A stretch of 8,019 nt of DNA from an uncultured Clostridia bacterium (GTDB lineage Bacteria; Bacillota; Clostridia; Oscillospirales; Oscillospiraceae). Location: positions 1-8,019 of the forward strand of contig CAMWQV010000073.1 in assembly GCA_947176425.1 (NCBI GenBank), read 5' to 3'. This document shows positions 1 through 5,701 of this stretch, in pieces (the stretch's first letter is position 1; every line of letters starts with the position of its first letter). Position numbers and translations under genes: made by a program. The notes beneath the pieces are model-generated. The model saw only the letters and a list, made by a program, of their open reading frames with translations. It had not been told where the DNA came from and made no database searches.

Positions 1-1
1 G

Positions 2-2155
2 GACGGAGATCCCCCCGCCGCGTACCGGTATACGGAGGCGAGATTGTCCCAGCGCTCAAACGAGATGCTGCGGGATATTGACAAAGATACTGTCGATTGG
101 GACCCCAACTTCGACGAAAGCCGGAAAGAACCCCGTGTGCTGCCCAGCCGTTTCCCCAACTTGCTGGTCAACGGCTCCAGCGGCATCGCCGTGGGTATGG
201 CGACCAATATTCCGCCACATAACCTCCGGGAAGTCATCAACGCCGTAATCTGTGTGCTTGACAATCCTGACGCCACAGTCAGTGACCTGATGGAACATGT
301 CAAAGGTCCTGACTTCCCCACAAAGGGCATTATTATGGGCCGGTCCGGAATCCGCGCCGCCTATGCTACCGGACGGGGAAAAATCGTTCTGCGTGCGCGG
401 ACGGAATTTGAGGAGTTCAGCAAAGGGCGTATCCGGATTATCGTCACCGAACTACCCTATCAGGTCAATAAACGGCAGCTTATCAAAAATATGGCCGATC
501 AGGTCAAGGATAAACGGCTGGACGGTATTTCCGATATCCGAGATGAGACCGACCGGAACGGTATGCGCGTTGTTATCGAGCTGAAAAAAGACGCAAACCC
601 ACAAGTCGTTTTGAATAAGCTCTTTATACAGACCGCTATGCAGTCCAATTTCTCCGTTATCATGCTTGCGCTCGTGGATGACCAGAAACAGCCTAAAATC
701 CTTTCTCTGAGAAATATATTAGACGAATATATTGCGTTTCAGGAACAGATCATTATCCGGCGGACGCAGTACGATCTAAAAAAAGCACAGGAGCGCGCCC
801 ATCTGCTGGAGGGATTGCTGATTGCACAAGATAATATTGACGAAGTAATCCATATTATTCGTTCCAGCTACGACAATGCCAAAGGACGCCTGATGGAACG
901 CTTTCAGCTGGATGACGTGCAGGCTCAGGCCATCTGTGATATGCGGCTGATTGCTCTACAGGGTTTGAACCGTGAAAAATTACAGGCCGAATATGATGAA
1001 ATTAAAGAACGCATCGCGTATTATGAAAAACTGCTCTCCGACAAGGAACTCCTGCGCCAGACTCTGAGGGAAGAATTAGCCGCAATTCGTGACAAGTACG
1101 GCGATGACCGTATGACCGAGATTCAGGACGTTGAGGATGAGATCGATATCGAAGACCTGATTGACGAGGAGCAGTGCGTCTATACCTTGACCAGCGGCGG
1201 CTATATCAAACGGACCCCCGCCAGCGAGTACCGCATTCAGGGCAAGGGCGGCAAGGGCAATAAGTCCATGTCTACTAAAGAAGAAGATTATGTGAATACC
1301 GTATTTACTGCCTCTACTCACGATTATATCCTGTTTTTTACCAATACAGGACGGGTCTACAGAAGAAAAGGATATCAAATCCCTGCTTCCGGAAAAACCG
1401 CCAAAGGCACAAATATCGTTAACGTTCTCCCGGTGGAAGCCGGTGAGAGTGTGAGCGCGATGATTAAAACCGACGATATCGTGACCGGAGAAAGATTCCT
1501 GGTGATGGTGACACGGAACGGTACTGTTAAACGTCTGCCGGGTGAAACGTTGAAGAACCTGCGGAGCAATGGCATTCGAGCTCTGAAACTGGATGAGGGC
1601 GACGAATTAATCAGCGTCCGGGAGACAGATGGAAGCAAAAAAATCCTCATCGCCACGCACAACGGTATGGCGGTCTGCTTCCCCGAAACCGATATTCGCC
1701 CAATGGGACGCGATGCAGTCGGCGTGCGGGGTATTCGGTTAAAAGAAGGCGATTATGTCGTGGGCGCGGCACGGGCTACTGCGGGAAAAACTGTGCTGAC
1801 AATCACCGAAAATGGGTTCGGAAAACGTACACCTGTAGAAGATTACAGAATCACCAATCGCGGCGGTATCGGAATCAAAAACTATGCCATAACGGAAAAA
1901 ACCGGTCTCGTCGTCGGAATTAAGGTCGTTGACGGCAGCGAAGACTTGCTTATTATTACCGAAAAAGGCGTGTTGATCCGTACTGACGTTGGAACAATCA
2001 AGACTTGCGGCCGTGCGACACAGGGTGTGATCGTGATGCGGTTTAAAGAAGAAGATGACCGCGTGATCTCTATCGCGCTGGCGGAGAAAGAACCAGAAGA
2101 AGAAAACGCTGAAGAGACCAGCACAGAAGAGACTGTCGAAAGTACAGACGAATAA
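2..2155 (+). CDS. gyrA: DNA gyrase subunit A, C-terminal 717 residues (5' end outside window)
   Basis: GyrA is the DNA breakage-reunion subunit of the A2B2 gyrase, which adds negative supercoils using ATP. The frame is open from base 2 and has no start here. Compared with E. coli GyrA, about 110 N-terminal residues, including the quinolone-resistance region, lie upstream. The window opens with DGDPPAAYRYTEARLS; the catalytic tyrosine (E. coli Tyr122) is the Y of RYTE at 29-31. Next come PNLLVNGSSGIAVGMATNIPPHN, given here only as a landmark of the winged-helix/tower region, then the coiled-coil segment with LDMRL-type motif (here ICDMRLIALQGL), and the C-terminal beta-pinwheel. The GyrA box at 1238-1258 reads QGKGGKG, where B. 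subtilis has QKRGGKG. The tail is acidic (EEENAEETSTEETVESTDE). ParC is the main alternative, but the overall match to B. subtilis GyrA favours gyrase. A TTG at 44 is an internal leucine, not a start. Confidence 0.97.
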   Translation, partial: DGDPPAAYRYTEARLSQRSNEMLRDIDKDTVDWDPNFDESRKEPRVLPSRFPNLLVNGSSGIAVGMATNIPPHNLREVINAVICVLDNPDATVSDLMEHVKGPDFPTKGIIMGRSGIRAAYATGRGKIVLRARTEFEEFSKGRIRIIVTELPYQVNKRQLIKNMADQVKDKRLDGISDIRDETDRNGMRVVIELKKDANPQVVLNKLFIQTAMQSNFSVIMLALVDDQKQPKILSLRNILDEYIAFQEQIIIRRTQYDLKKAQERAHLLEGLLIAQDNIDEVIHIIRSSYDNAKGRLMERFQLDDVQAQAICDMRLIALQGLNREKLQAEYDEIKERIAYYEKLLSDKELLRQTLREELAAIRDKYGDDRMTEIQDVEDEIDIEDLIDEEQCVYTLTSGGYIKRTPASEYRIQGKGGKGNKSMSTKEEDYVNTVFTASTHDYILFFTNTGRVYRRKGYQIPASGKTAKGTNIVNVLPVEAGESVSAMIKTDDIVTGERFLVMVTRNGTVKRLPGETLKNLRSNGIRALKLDEGDELISVRETDGSKKILIATHNGMAVCFPETDIRPMGRDAVGVRGIRLKEGDYVVGAARATAGKTVLTITENGFGKRTPVEDYRITNRGGIGIKNYAITEKTGLVVGIKVVDGSEDLLIITEKGVLIRTDVGTIKTCGRATQGVIVMRFKEEDDRVISIALAEKEPEEENAEETSTEETVESTDE

Positions 2156-2160
2156 TAATT

Positions 2161-2206
2161 AAAATTCCGGAGAACTTGCTAAAATGGCAGTTCTCCAGAA
2201 TTTTTT
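2161..2206 (+). terminator. Rho-independent terminator after gyrA, probably bidirectional
   Basis: The hairpin begins 5 nt after the gyrA stop. The outer arm AAAATTC pairs with GAATTTT and the inner arm GGAGAAC with GTTCTCC, separated by one C-A mismatch. The stem extends by TGC/GCA next to a bulged T, with a loop of about 7 nt. A T-run ends the + side. Read on the minus strand, the same hairpin ends in TTTTAATTATTATT, so it can also stop the small minus-strand gene whose stop codon is 10 bp away. Confidence 0.9.
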
Positions 2207-2215
2207 CCAATAAAT

Positions 2216-2392
2216 TTACTGTTCTTTCAAGCTTTTGAAATATTCGCAGGCCAGTGTAATCATTGTTCTCTTTTTTACTCGCCGACACAAAGGGCATCTA
2301 CAGTGGCCTGAATCGAGAGAAACATACCGTCTTTTTTCTTTTATGTAGTGATTCACATAATAAATACATTGTCCGCACGTCTGCTTTTCCAT
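2216..2392 (-). CDS. Small cysteine-rich protein, 58 aa, unknown function
   Basis: This minus-strand frame encodes 58 residues with six cysteines: C6-x2-C9 (TCGQC), then GHCRCPLC holding C31, C33 and C36 beside H30, and C49 in LACEYF. The paired Cys groups and adjacent His suggest a small metal-binding (zinc-ribbon-like) or redox protein; this is inference. The middle and C-terminal parts are rich in Lys and Arg (KEKRR, RRVKKR), which would suit nucleic-acid contact. There is no signal peptide or membrane segment. The start is well supported: on the minus strand AAAGGGGGG lies 7 nt before the ATG, and a consensus promoter lies upstream. From memory, short proteins with a CxxCxYY...GHC...ACExF pattern occur in Clostridia without assigned function. 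It is divergent from the RHH gene and convergent with gyrA, sharing its terminator. I do not recognise a named family. Confidence 0.8.
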   Translation of the reverse strand: MEKQTCGQCIYYVNHYIKEKRRYVSLDSGHCRCPLCRRVKKRTMITLACEYFKSLKEQ

Positions 2393-2413
2393 TGTTCATC
2401 CCCCCTTTCCCTA

Positions 2414-2468
2414 GGTGTATGTCCACCTGCTGTCAATATTATAGGTGGTTTCCATTATGCTGTCAATA
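2414..2468. repeat. Operator-like repeats over the divergent promoter region
   Basis: TGCTGTCAATA occurs exactly twice, at 2428-2438 and 2458-2468. The copies are 30 bp apart, close to three helical turns. One covers the -35 of the minus-strand promoter and the other its start region. Hexamers related to AGGTGG/CCACCT are interleaved: AGGTGT near 2413, CCACCT at 2423-2428 and AGGTGG at 2443-2448, the last two forming an inverted repeat. The position suggests binding by a dimeric or tetrameric repressor. The neighbouring RHH protein is the obvious candidate, by inference only. Confidence 0.55.
2438..2466 (-). promoter_or_regulatory. Consensus sigma-A promoter for the small cysteine-rich gene
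   Basis: Read on the minus strand, TTGACA (2461-2466) and TATAAT (2438-2443) both match consensus exactly, with a 17-nt spacer. Transcription would start near 2431, giving a leader of about 40 nt before the ATG at 2392. A promoter this strong usually needs a repressor, and candidate operator repeats overlap it. Confidence 0.85.
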
Positions 2469-2470
2469 GC

Positions 2471-2499
2471 TTTTCAAGATTTATTCTTTATGATATTAT
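2471..2499 (+). promoter_or_regulatory. Probable promoter for RHH-rnhA
   Basis: TTTTCA (2471-2476) and TATTAT (2494-2499) are separated by 17 nt, with 4/6 and 5/6 matches to consensus. The -35 begins only 4 bp from the -35 of the minus-strand promoter, so the two promoters are back to back. An overlapping TATAAT at 2499-2504 has no good -35. The predicted leader before the RHH ATG is short, about 28 nt. Confidence 0.5.
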
Positions 2500-2533
2500 A
2501 TAATCATATTGGCAACAGAAAGGGGAATATAAT

Positions 2534-2740
2534 ATGCCTAATGGACCCCATAAACATCCTCAGTATGCGCTCCGCATCCCGACTGAAACAATGGATAAAC
2601 TGAAATATATTGCAGACCGTCACGGACGTTCCGCAAATAAGGAGATTGAACAACTGATTTTACAGCATATTGCCATATGGGAAAAAGACAATGGACTAAT
2701 TCTTTTGGATGATGGATTTGTCCCCAGATCACGACACTGA
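2534..2740 (+). CDS. Arc-type ribbon-helix-helix DNA-binding protein, 68 aa
   Basis: The protein is a small DNA-binding factor of the MetJ/Arc fold, likely a dimeric repressor. The segment QYALRIPTETMDKLKYIADR (residues about 10-29) gives the DNA-contacting beta strand (YALRIP) and first helix. HGRSANKEIEQLILQHI then gives the turn, with the RS-x-NKEI pattern typical of Arc-like proteins, and the second helix. A short C-terminal extension (WEKDNGLILLDDGFVPRSRH) follows. An AAGGGG site 8 nt before the ATG supports the start. The gene ends 24 nt before rnhA, so the two are probably one transcript. Its promoter is back to back with that of the small cysteine-rich gene, which makes autoregulation plus control of the divergent gene likely. 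No toxin partner typical of RHH antitoxins is visible, since the next gene is rnhA. Confidence 0.88.
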   Translation: MPNGPHKHPQYALRIPTETMDKLKYIADRHGRSANKEIEQLILQHIAIWEKDNGLILLDDGFVPRSRH

Positions 2741-2764
2741 ATTTTCTTATTTTAGGAGTTATTC

Positions 2765-3202
2765 ATGAAAACTATCACAATTTATACTGACGGCGCATGT
2801 TCCGGCAATCCCGGCCCAGGCGGTTGGGGCGCAATCCTGCAATACGGTGAGCATACGAAAGAGATGTCCGGCGGTGAGCGAGATACCACAAACAACCGTA
2901 TGGAACTAACCGGCGTCATTCGTGCGCTCCAGGCCCTGAAAGAACCCTGTATCGTGGAACTGTACTCTGACAGCAAGTATATTATTGACGCGCTGGAAAA
3001 GGGCTGGGCGAAAAGCTGGCGTGCGAAAGGCTGGGTCAAGAGCGATAAAAAACCGGCCCTGAATCCGGATTTGTGGGGTATCCTGCTGGACCTGTGCGAA
3101 GTGCATGAGGTCCGCACCCACTGGGTCAAAGGCCACGCGCAAAATCCCTTTAATAACCGCTGCGACCAGCTGGCTGTGAGCGAATGGCAGAAATTAAAAT
3201 AA
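2765..3202 (+). CDS. rnhA: Ribonuclease HI
   Basis: RNase HI cleaves the RNA strand of RNA-DNA hybrids (R-loops, RNA primers) with two metal ions. At 145 aa it is a little shorter than E. coli RnhA (155 aa). All catalytic residues are present: D9 in YTDGACSGNPGPGG, E47 in TTNNRMEL, D69 in YSDS, H124 in WVKGHA and D134 in NRCDQLA. The basic stretch WAKSWRAKGWVKSDKKP corresponds to the substrate-binding handle of the E. coli-type enzyme. There is no N-terminal hybrid-binding domain. AGGAG lies 6 nt before the ATG. The gene follows the RHH gene by 24 nt and probably shares its promoter. Confidence 0.97.
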   Translation: MKTITIYTDGACSGNPGPGGWGAILQYGEHTKEMSGGERDTTNNRMELTGVIRALQALKEPCIVELYSDSKYIIDALEKGWAKSWRAKGWVKSDKKPALNPDLWGILLDLCEVHEVRTHWVKGHAQNPFNNRCDQLAVSEWQKLK

Positions 3203-3218
3203 AGATAACAAAGATAAC
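3201..3218 (+). repeat. Tandem 9-bp repeat at the end of rnhA
   Basis: AAAGATAAC is repeated head to tail at 3201-3209 and 3210-3218, starting in the rnhA stop codon. ATAACAAAGA can also pair with TCTTTGGTTAT downstream (one bulge), giving a weak AT-rich hairpin across about 3205-3232. No T-run follows, so it is not a convincing terminator. A TATAAT at 3231-3236 has no recognisable -35. Confidence 0.5.
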
Positions 3219-3299
3219 GTTTTCTTTGGTTATAATCAAGAGTTCATAATTTGTTTACAGCGATTTCATGATTTCTTCTTAAACATCCAGTATTATTAC

Positions 3300-3401
3300 A
3301 GTCAGCAAAGGGGTAACACCCGATGCGATTTCTCCCTCCTAAAACACACACAACACACACCAGGAAACTCCGTCCCCCCAGACGGGGTTTCTTGGTTTTT
3401 T
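3300..3401 (+). ncRNA. Possible small RNA or structured 3' UTR ending in a terminator
   Basis: The 322-bp gap between rnhA and acsB has no convincing open frame. This part carries a small GGGGTAACACCC hairpin, a C-rich CTCCCTCCT stretch (3332-3340) complementary to Shine-Dalgarno sequences, an unstructured CA-rich run, and a strong terminator with a C-rich loop. Accessible C-rich motifs followed by a terminator are a known layout of Gram-positive trans-acting small RNAs. CTCCTAAAA (3336-3344) is an exact complement of TTTTAGGAG at the rnhA ribosome site (2750-2758). The start is unknown because no clear promoter is seen; it may simply be the rnhA 3' UTR. Confidence 0.3.
3360..3401 (+). terminator. 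Strong terminator downstream of rnhA
   Basis: A 15-bp uninterrupted stem (two G-T wobbles) runs CCAGGAAACTCCGTC against GACGGGGTTTCTTGG, with a 6-nt loop CCCCCA and then six T. It lies 157 nt after the rnhA stop and 47 bp before the acsB -35. It therefore separates acsB from the RHH-rnhA transcript. Confidence 0.9.
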
Positions 3402-3447
3402 CGCTTTCTCCCCTTAAAAATTTTTTCAGCAAAAGGCCGAAAAAGAC

Positions 3448-3476
3448 TATACAAATGCGGGATTTTTTGGTATATT
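3448..3476 (+). promoter_or_regulatory. Probable acsB promoter
   Basis: TATACA (3448-3453) and TATATT (3471-3476) are 17 nt apart, with 4/6 and 5/6 matches to sigma-A consensus. An A/T tract (AAAAATTTTTT, 3416-3426) just upstream could act as an UP element. The predicted leader is about 40 nt, and AGGAGG (3508-3513) lies 11 nt before the ATG, a slightly long spacing. No clear operator palindrome is seen. Confidence 0.6.
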
Positions 3477-3524
3477 ATAGTTACGATTGCTTTGGCAATA
3501 AATTGACAGGAGGTTGTTTTCTTC

Positions 3525-5654
3525 ATGAGTGCATTGACTGATCTGATCTATGCCGGTTCCAATGCCGTGGCGGGGCTGACTGAAAAAGCCGTCAACGACG
3601 CGATTGCCGCTAACGGCGCCGACACCCCTGTAGCGTTTCCTGATACCGCGTACTTCTTCCCTGCTATCTATGCCGCAACCGGTGTCAAAGTAAAAACCCT
3701 TGGGGACCTGCCCGCCTGCGTGGGCGTTCTCAAGAGCCTTATCACCAATCAGGACGATTTGGGACAGGCTTTGAACGCTGGACTTGCTACCGCTGTGGGC
3801 GCGGAGATCATTGAGGGCCTGAAATATCTCAACGGTGCGGACCCCTACGCAGAAGATTCCGGAATCGGTTTTGTTCCGGACCCCATTATCCGCTCCTTGG
3901 GCGTTCCACTTGTTACCGGAGACATTCCCGGTGTAGCGGTAGTACTCGGCAAGGCGGACGAACCCGGCGCAGTTGCAAAAGTCGTCAAAGATTATCAATC
4001 AAAGGGTATCATGACCTTTATGATCGGCGACTGCATCGAACAGGCTCTCGCGGAGGGCGTGAAAATGGGCCTGGAACTGCGTGTCGTGCCTTTGGGCCAT
4101 GACGTTACGTCTGTGATCCATGTTGTTACGGTCGCTATCCGCGCCGCGCTGATCTTCGGCAACGCTACGCCCGGTGATCTTGCCGGACTGCTGGCGTATA
4201 CGAAAGACCGTGTTCCTGCATTTGTCAATACCTTCGGGCCGCTCAATGAAGTGGTCGTGTCTGCGGGCGCGGGCGCGATTGCTCTTGGCTTCCCCGTGAT
4301 TGTTGACCAGGATTTGGGCGATGTCCAGGTACCGGGCGCGCTGGAGTCTGTCACAAATTATGACGAGACCGTCAGGCACTCTCTGGCCATGCGCAATATT
4401 AAGATCAAAGTCAAAGAACTGCCTATTCCTGTCGCTTTTGCCGCCGCTTTTGAGGGCGAGATCATCCGGAAAGCGGATATGAAGGTCGAATTCTGGTCCA
4501 GCAAAAATACTACCTGCGAATTGGTCACTACCCGCGGAATGGAGGAAGTCGAGGACCATAAAATCGTTGTGGACGGTCCCGATATCGACAGCGGCGACGT
4601 GGAATACGCACTTGCAACCTATATCGAAGTCGCAGGCGCGAAAATGCAGAAGGATTTTGAATCCGTTATTGAACGCAAAATTCACGCATGGTTCAACTAT
4701 ATGGAGGGCGTCATGCACACCGGACAGCGGAATCAGTTCCGTATCCGCATCTCGAATGACGCTTACGACAAGGGCCTGCGGATGCAGCATTTCGGCGAAG
4801 TGCTGTATCATATGATTATGGACGAGTTCGACGCCGTTGTTGACAAGTGCCAGATCACTCTGGTCACTGACCCGGAGAAAGCAACAAAAATCCTCAAGGA
4901 AGAAGCTATGCCCGCGTATAATGCCCGTGACGACCGCCTCAATTCCATGACGGACGAGAGCGTGGATCAGTTCTATACCTGTATTCTGTGTCAGTCCTTT
5001 GCCCCCAGCCACTGCTGCGTGGTGACGCCGGAACGTCTGGGCTTGTGCGGCGCGGTGAGCTGGCTGGATGCGAAAGCCACAAAAGAACTCAATGACGCCG
5101 GTCCCTGTCAGCCCATCAGCAAAGAGGGCTGCACCGATGAGAAAATGGGTTATTATCCCGATGTTGACCGGATGGTTCACTCCGCTACCCAGGGCGCGGT
5201 GGAGCATGTGAGCCTGTACTCCATCATGGAAGACCCCATGACCTCCTGCGGCTGCTTTGAGTGTATCTGCGGAATTGAGCCGATTTCTAACGGCCTGGTC
5301 ATCTGCAACCGTGAGTTTAAGGGGATGACACCCACCGGTATGACCTTCGGTGAGCTGGCATCTATGACCGGCGGCGGCGTGCAGACTCCCGGTTTTATGG
5401 GCCATGGACGGCACTTTATTTCCAGTAAGAAATTTGCCGCTGCGGAAGGCGGCGTCGCCCGTATCGTTTGGATGCCCAAAGAACTGAAAGACGATGTCTC
5501 CGCACGCCTCAACGCAACCGCCAAAGAAATGCTTGGCATTGACAACTTTACCGATATGATCGGCGACGAGACGATCACCAGCGACCCCGAAGAATTGATG
5601 AGCTTCTTGTCAGAGAAAAACCATCCGGTCATGCAGCTGGATCCTCTGATGTAA
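3525..5654 (+). CDS. acsB: Acetyl-CoA synthase subunit of the CODH/ACS complex
   Basis: AcsB makes acetyl-CoA from CO, a methyl group carried by the corrinoid protein (AcsC/AcsD) and CoA at the Ni-Ni-[4Fe-4S] A-cluster, in the cytoplasmic CODH/ACS complex of the Wood-Ljungdahl pathway. At 709 aa it is full length; Moorella thermoacetica AcsB has 729. With a constant offset of 20, all A-cluster ligands are present: C486 and C489 (YTCILCQSFAP), C498, C508 (LGLCGAVSWLDAKA) for the cubane, and C575-G576-C577 (TSCGCFE) for the distal nickel. The N-terminal domain (about 1-300), which docks to CODH and carries the CO tunnel, is present, so this is the bacterial form rather than the shorter archaeal CdhC. 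HTGQRN and TPGFMG are also conserved. C580 and C582 add two cysteines beside the CGC motif. The gene has its own promoter and terminator and no CODH, corrinoid or methyltransferase neighbour. Confidence 0.97.
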   Translation: MSALTDLIYAGSNAVAGLTEKAVNDAIAANGADTPVAFPDTAYFFPAIYAATGVKVKTLGDLPACVGVLKSLITNQDDLGQALNAGLATAVGAEIIEGLKYLNGADPYAEDSGIGFVPDPIIRSLGVPLVTGDIPGVAVVLGKADEPGAVAKVVKDYQSKGIMTFMIGDCIEQALAEGVKMGLELRVVPLGHDVTSVIHVVTVAIRAALIFGNATPGDLAGLLAYTKDRVPAFVNTFGPLNEVVVSAGAGAIALGFPVIVDQDLGDVQVPGALESVTNYDETVRHSLAMRNIKIKVKELPIPVAFAAAFEGEIIRKADMKVEFWSSKNTTCELVTTRGMEEVEDHKIVVDGPDIDSGDVEYALATYIEVAGAKMQKDFESVIERKIHAWFNYMEGVMHTGQRNQFRIRISNDAYDKGLRMQHFGEVLYHMIMDEFDAVVDKCQITLVTDPEKATKILKEEAMPAYNARDDRLNSMTDESVDQFYTCILCQSFAPSHCCVVTPERLGLCGAVSWLDAKATKELNDAGPCQPISKEGCTDEKMGYYPDVDRMVHSATQGAVEHVSLYSIMEDPMTSCGCFECICGIEPISNGLVICNREFKGMTPTGMTFGELASMTGGGVQTPGFMGHGRHFISSKKFAAAEGGVARIVWMPKELKDDVSARLNATAKEMLGIDNFTDMIGDETITSDPEELMSFLSEKNHPVMQLDPLM

Positions 5655-5660
5655 ATACTG

Positions 5661-5696
5661 CGGCGGGAACCGTGTTTGATGGTTCCCGCCGTTTTT
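5661..5696 (+). terminator. Rho-independent terminator after acsB
   Basis: A perfect 11-bp stem, CGGCGGGAACC with GGTTCCCGCCG, encloses a 9-nt loop and is followed by five T. It starts 6 nt after the acsB stop. The convergent minus-strand gene ends 5 bp beyond it. On that strand the stem is not followed by a T-run, so it mainly serves acsB. Confidence 0.93.
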
Positions 5697-5701
5697 AGGC
5701 G

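Noticed and set aside
2263..2469. A 68-codon plus-strand frame in the gyrA-RHH gap
   Set aside because: It runs through the minus-strand cysteine-rich gene and its promoter, has no ribosome site, and its product is a run of Phe, Cys and Pro without a recognisable motif.
2534..2740. RHH protein as the antitoxin of a toxin-antitoxin pair
   Set aside because: The gene downstream is a complete RNase HI, and the divergent cysteine-rich protein does not resemble a known toxin family.
3323..3541. A 72-codon plus-strand frame before acsB
   Set aside because: It spans a strong terminator and the acsB promoter, and its product is a translation of CA and T tracts.
3999..5414. A 471-codon open frame antisense to acsB
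   Set aside because: It lies fully inside acsB, which has an unambiguous product. Its translation is low in structure and rich in His and Arg, and no start signals support it. Long antisense frames are common opposite GC-biased codons.
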